From Chthoniobacteraceae bacterium (GTDB taxonomy: Bacteria > Verrucomicrobiota > Verrucomicrobiia > Chthoniobacterales > Chthoniobacteraceae), in assembly GCA_947478975.1 (NCBI GenBank), contig CANJYI010000132.1, forward strand, positions 1-7,547: DNA of 7,547 nt, read 5' to 3'. Of this stretch, positions 5,182 to 7,547 are shown one piece after another. The stretch's first letter is position 1, and each line of letters opens with the position of its first letter. The notes under the pieces are model-generated. The model was not told the origin of the DNA. It did no database searches and was given only the letters and a program-made list of their open reading frames with translations. Made by a program: the position numbers and the translations under genes.

Positions 5182-7547
5182 ATGGGCCGCACCCCACCCA
5201 TGAGACCGCCTCCCTTCCCTCTCCTTTGGATCCTGCTGAGCGTCCTTTGCCTGCGGGCCTCTGCGGCGCTTCCAAACACCGCGTCCCTGCACGCCTGGTA
5301 CCAGTCGGAGGCCGGCCTGCAGGCCAGTGCCGCCGTTGTCACCGCCTGGCAGGACAGCAGCCCCGCCCCCTCTGGCAAAACCCTCGATAGAATCGTTGGA
5401 AACCCCCGGATCTGGAGGGTTCAAACCAAGGCCGGCCCCAAGGACGTCCTCCGCCTCGACGGAGCCTCCGCCCTCTGGCAGTCCGCCGCCGAATGGGGAA
5501 CCGTGCCCGCTCCCCGGACCGTCCTGTGCTTCGCCCGTATCGCCAACGGCGCCACCGGTGCACTTTGTGACGGCTCCTCCCCCGGCGTCTCCGAAGCCGC
5601 CCAACTCCACGGCGCCGCCCCGGGCTGGCGTGTCCTGCGCTTCGACCAGACCGCCTCGCGTCTTGCGGGGTTCGTCGTGGGCGCCAATGCCTCGCTCAAA
5701 AACGGACTCAAGTGCGACATCGCTGAACTGCTGGTCTTCTCGCGCCGCCTCTCCCCAGCCGAGGTCGAGGAACACTCCGCCTACTTGCGCCAAAAATGGG
5801 GCATTCCAACGGACCTTCCACAGACAGAACAACATTCCGAGAGCGCCGGTTTTCCTGGCTTCACGACCCAGCTGCTGCGCAAACACGGCGCGGACAACGT
5901 GCACTCCTACCGCATGCCCGGCCTCGCCACCTCCACCAAAGGCACCCTCCTGGCGGTGTTCGACCAGCGCCGCAGCGGCGCGGGCGAGCTGCCGGCAGAC
6001 ATCGACATCGGCCTCCTCCGCAGCACCGACAACGGCGACACCTGGCAGCCCATGCAGACCATTCTCGACTACGACGCAGCCGTCCCCAATGCGCGGGGCA
6101 ACGGCGTCGGCTCCCCGTGCATTTTTGTCGACCGCCAAACGGGCCGCATTTTTGTCGCGGCTCTCTGGTCCCAGGGCGACCGTGCCTGGAACGGCTCAGG
6201 CCCCGGGCTGCGCCCCGACCAAACCGGACAGCTCGTCCTCAGCCACAGCGACGACGACGGCCTCACCTGGTCAAGCCCAGAGAGCATCACGCCCCAGGTC
6301 AAGCAGCCCGGGTGGCGCCTCTGCCTGCAAGGCCCGGGCGGCGGGCTCCAGCTCAAAGACGGCACCCTTGTCCTTCCCGCCCAGTTTCGCGAGGCTGGCG
6401 GCACGCCCCGCGCCTTGCTGCTCTTCAGCCATGACCACGGCTCCACCTGGACAGCCTCACCCCCGGCCATCCCCGAGGAACGCCCCACCAGCGAGGCCCA
6501 GGCGGCGGAGCTTTCCGACGGCTCCATTCTTCTTTCGATGCGGGACGAATCCCGCTCCGGCCAACGCGCCTGGTGCCGCTTTGATCCCAAGACCCAAACC
6601 TGGGGAGAACCTTGGCTCACGCTGCCCGATCCCTCCTGTCAGGCCAGCCTCCTCGGGCATCCCGACGGCTCCCTTCTTTTCTGCAATCCCGCCAATTCCA
6701 AGGCCCGCGCCACCCTCACGGCACGCACCAGCCTCGACGGCGGCCGGACCTGGAGCAGCGGTCGTCTGGTGGATCCGCGCGCCAGCAACTCCTCTTGCCT
6801 GAGCGTGCTCAAGGACGGGCGGATTGCGCTACTTTACGAAGGCGAAAGCGGGCTGCATCTCGCGCGCTTCTGGGCGGAAAGCACAAACCTCGCGGCGGTT
6901 CCCCAACCCCGCCAGGAGGCCAAAGACCTGTCCGCCTGGTGGCTTGGCTGGCCCGACCGCAAGATCGATAAGGCAAAGCAGGCGCGTCCCGATCTGCTCT
7001 TCCTCGGAGACTCCCTGACCCAGGGCTGGGAGGACGCAGGCGCTAAAGTTTGGAAGCTCCATTACGAGACCAGAAACGCTGCCAACTATGGCTTCGAGGG
7101 TGACGCCACCCAACACCTGCTCTGGCGCATCGAGCAAGGCGCATTGGACGGACTCAACCCGAAACTCATCGTCCTGCTCATCGGTGCATCCAATCTGAAG
7201 AACAGCGAATTTACCCCCGCCCAGATTGCCGGCGGAATCGGCGCCGTTCTGGAACGCATAGGACAAAGGTGCCCCTCCGCACGGATTTTACTGCTTTCCA
7301 TTTTTCCCAGGGACGTCCTAGCAGGCAGTGAAATGCGCCGCAAAGGCGAAGCGGTCAACGCGCTCCTTCCGCCGCTTGCCGACGGCAAGCGCATCTTTCT
7401 GCTCAACATCAACCATGTCTTCCTCAATGACGATGGCGCCCTGTCCTATAAAACATCCCCCGACCCAACGCATCTGAGTCCGCGGGGATACGCCCTCTGG
7501 GCCGAGGCCATCGAGCCCACCCTTCGGTTGCTCCTCGAGCCCGCGCC
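5182..7547 (+). CDS. Secreted LamG / sialidase-like (GH33-type) / SGNH esterase fusion, 3' end outside window
   Basis: This is a large exported protein, 788 residues visible from the ATG at 5182. Residues 1-28 form a signal peptide (hydrophobic core, then ASA before the probable cut). About 33-207 is a LamG-like jelly roll ending in the typical AELLVF...YLRQKWG. About 225-565 is a six-bladed sialidase/BNR propeller with YRMPGL (Arg244), four Asp-boxes (STDNGDTW 281, SDDDGLTW 356, SHDHGSTW 416, SLDGGRTW 517), Glu438, Arg454 and Arg509. About 601-788 is an SGNH hydrolase of the PAF-acetylhydrolase-like type, with GDS (Ser611), block II Gly before Asp, and DPTH (Asp761, His764). Expected role: removal or de-esterification of sialic-acid-like sugars outside the cytoplasm. 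Oddities: Ser537 sits at the Tyr nucleophile position, Glu269 at the acid/base Asp, and Ser670 at the SGNH Asn, so activity and substrate are uncertain. An ATG at 5200 is an equally good start; neither has a Shine-Dalgarno site. The domain is nearly complete at 7547, so the stop should be close. Confidence 0.88.
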   Translation, partial: MGRTPPMRPPPFPLLWILLSVLCLRASAALPNTASLHAWYQSEAGLQASAAVVTAWQDSSPAPSGKTLDRIVGNPRIWRVQTKAGPKDVLRLDGASALWQSAAEWGTVPAPRTVLCFARIANGATGALCDGSSPGVSEAAQLHGAAPGWRVLRFDQTASRLAGFVVGANASLKNGLKCDIAELLVFSRRLSPAEVEEHSAYLRQKWGIPTDLPQTEQHSESAGFPGFTTQLLRKHGADNVHSYRMPGLATSTKGTLLAVFDQRRSGAGELPADIDIGLLRSTDNGDTWQPMQTILDYDAAVPNARGNGVGSPCIFVDRQTGRIFVAALWSQGDRAWNGSGPGLRPDQTGQLVLSHSDDDGLTWSSPESITPQVKQPGWRLCLQGPGGGLQLKDGTLVLPAQFREAGGTPRALLLFSHDHGSTWTASPPAIPEERPTSEAQAAELSDGSILLSMRDESRSGQRAWCRFDPKTQTWGEPWLTLPDPSCQASLLGHPDGSLLFCNPANSKARATLTARTSLDGGRTWSSGRLVDPRASNSSCLSVLKDGRIALLYEGESGLHLARFWAESTNLAAVPQPRQEAKDLSAWWLGWPDRKIDKAKQARPDLLFLGDSLTQGWEDAGAKVWKLHYETRNAANYGFEGDATQHLLWRIEQGALDGLNPKLIVLLIGASNLKNSEFTPAQIAGGIGAVLERIGQRCPSARILLLSIFPRDVLAGSEMRRKGEAVNALLPPLADGKRIFLLNINHVFLNDDGALSYKTSPDPTHLSPRGYALWAEAIEPTLRLLLEPA

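Noticed and set aside
5080..6138. A 352-codon minus-strand open frame opposite the sialidase-like gene
   Set aside because: It is Gly/Ala-rich low-complexity translation of the antisense strand, with no recognisable family.
5327..6802. A 491-codon + strand open frame inside the sialidase-like gene
   Set aside because: It is extremely Pro/Ala/Ser/Arg-rich without motifs, whereas the other frame gives LamG and sialidase domains with four Asp-boxes. It is a shadow frame.

Overview
The window is a GC-rich (roughly 60% or more), densely coded bacterial segment in which every supported gene lies on the + strand. A lipoprotein-type solute-binding protein shows an outer or inner membrane-bound Gram-negative-style arrangement. 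The last gene combines a LamG-like domain, a sialidase-like beta-propeller and a PAF-acetylhydrolase-like SGNH esterase in one secreted chain. Such combinations, together with mostly weak Shine-Dalgarno sites, suggest a PVC-type bacterium such as a Verrucomicrobiota member. This assignment is an inference, and no rRNA or other marker is present to confirm it.

Layout. Bases 1-57 hold the last 18 codons of an unidentified gene. Bases 58-443 are non-coding and contain a long inverted repeat (193-270), a terminator-like hairpin followed by five T (305-331) and only weak promoter-like hexamers. Bases 444-5015 are a complete five-gene high-affinity branched-chain amino acid type (HAAT) ABC importer in the order livK-livH-livM-livG-livF. 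The last four genes are packed with a 1-base overlap (H/M), a 4-base overlap (M/G) and an 8-base overlap (G/F), so they look translationally coupled. Bases 5016-5181 are a gap without a recognisable terminator. From 5182 (or 5200) to the end of the window runs a large secreted multidomain protein whose stop codon lies just beyond the window.

How the genes work together. LivK captures the substrate outside the cytoplasmic membrane, LivH and LivM form the pore, and LivG and LivF hydrolyse ATP. Nothing adjacent, such as an amidase or urease, points to a substrate other than branched-chain amino acids, but the HAAT family is broad and the ligand is not proven. The final gene appears to belong to extracellular glycan breakdown and need not be functionally linked to the transporter.

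The most interesting signal is in that last gene. The sialidase domain keeps the arginine triad, the catalytic Glu and four Asp-boxes, but has Ser where the Tyr nucleophile should be and Glu where the acid/base Asp should be. The attached SGNH domain keeps the Ser-Asp-His residues but has Ser at the usual oxyanion-hole Asn position. The family is recognisable, yet its chemistry may differ from that of a textbook sialidase-esterase.
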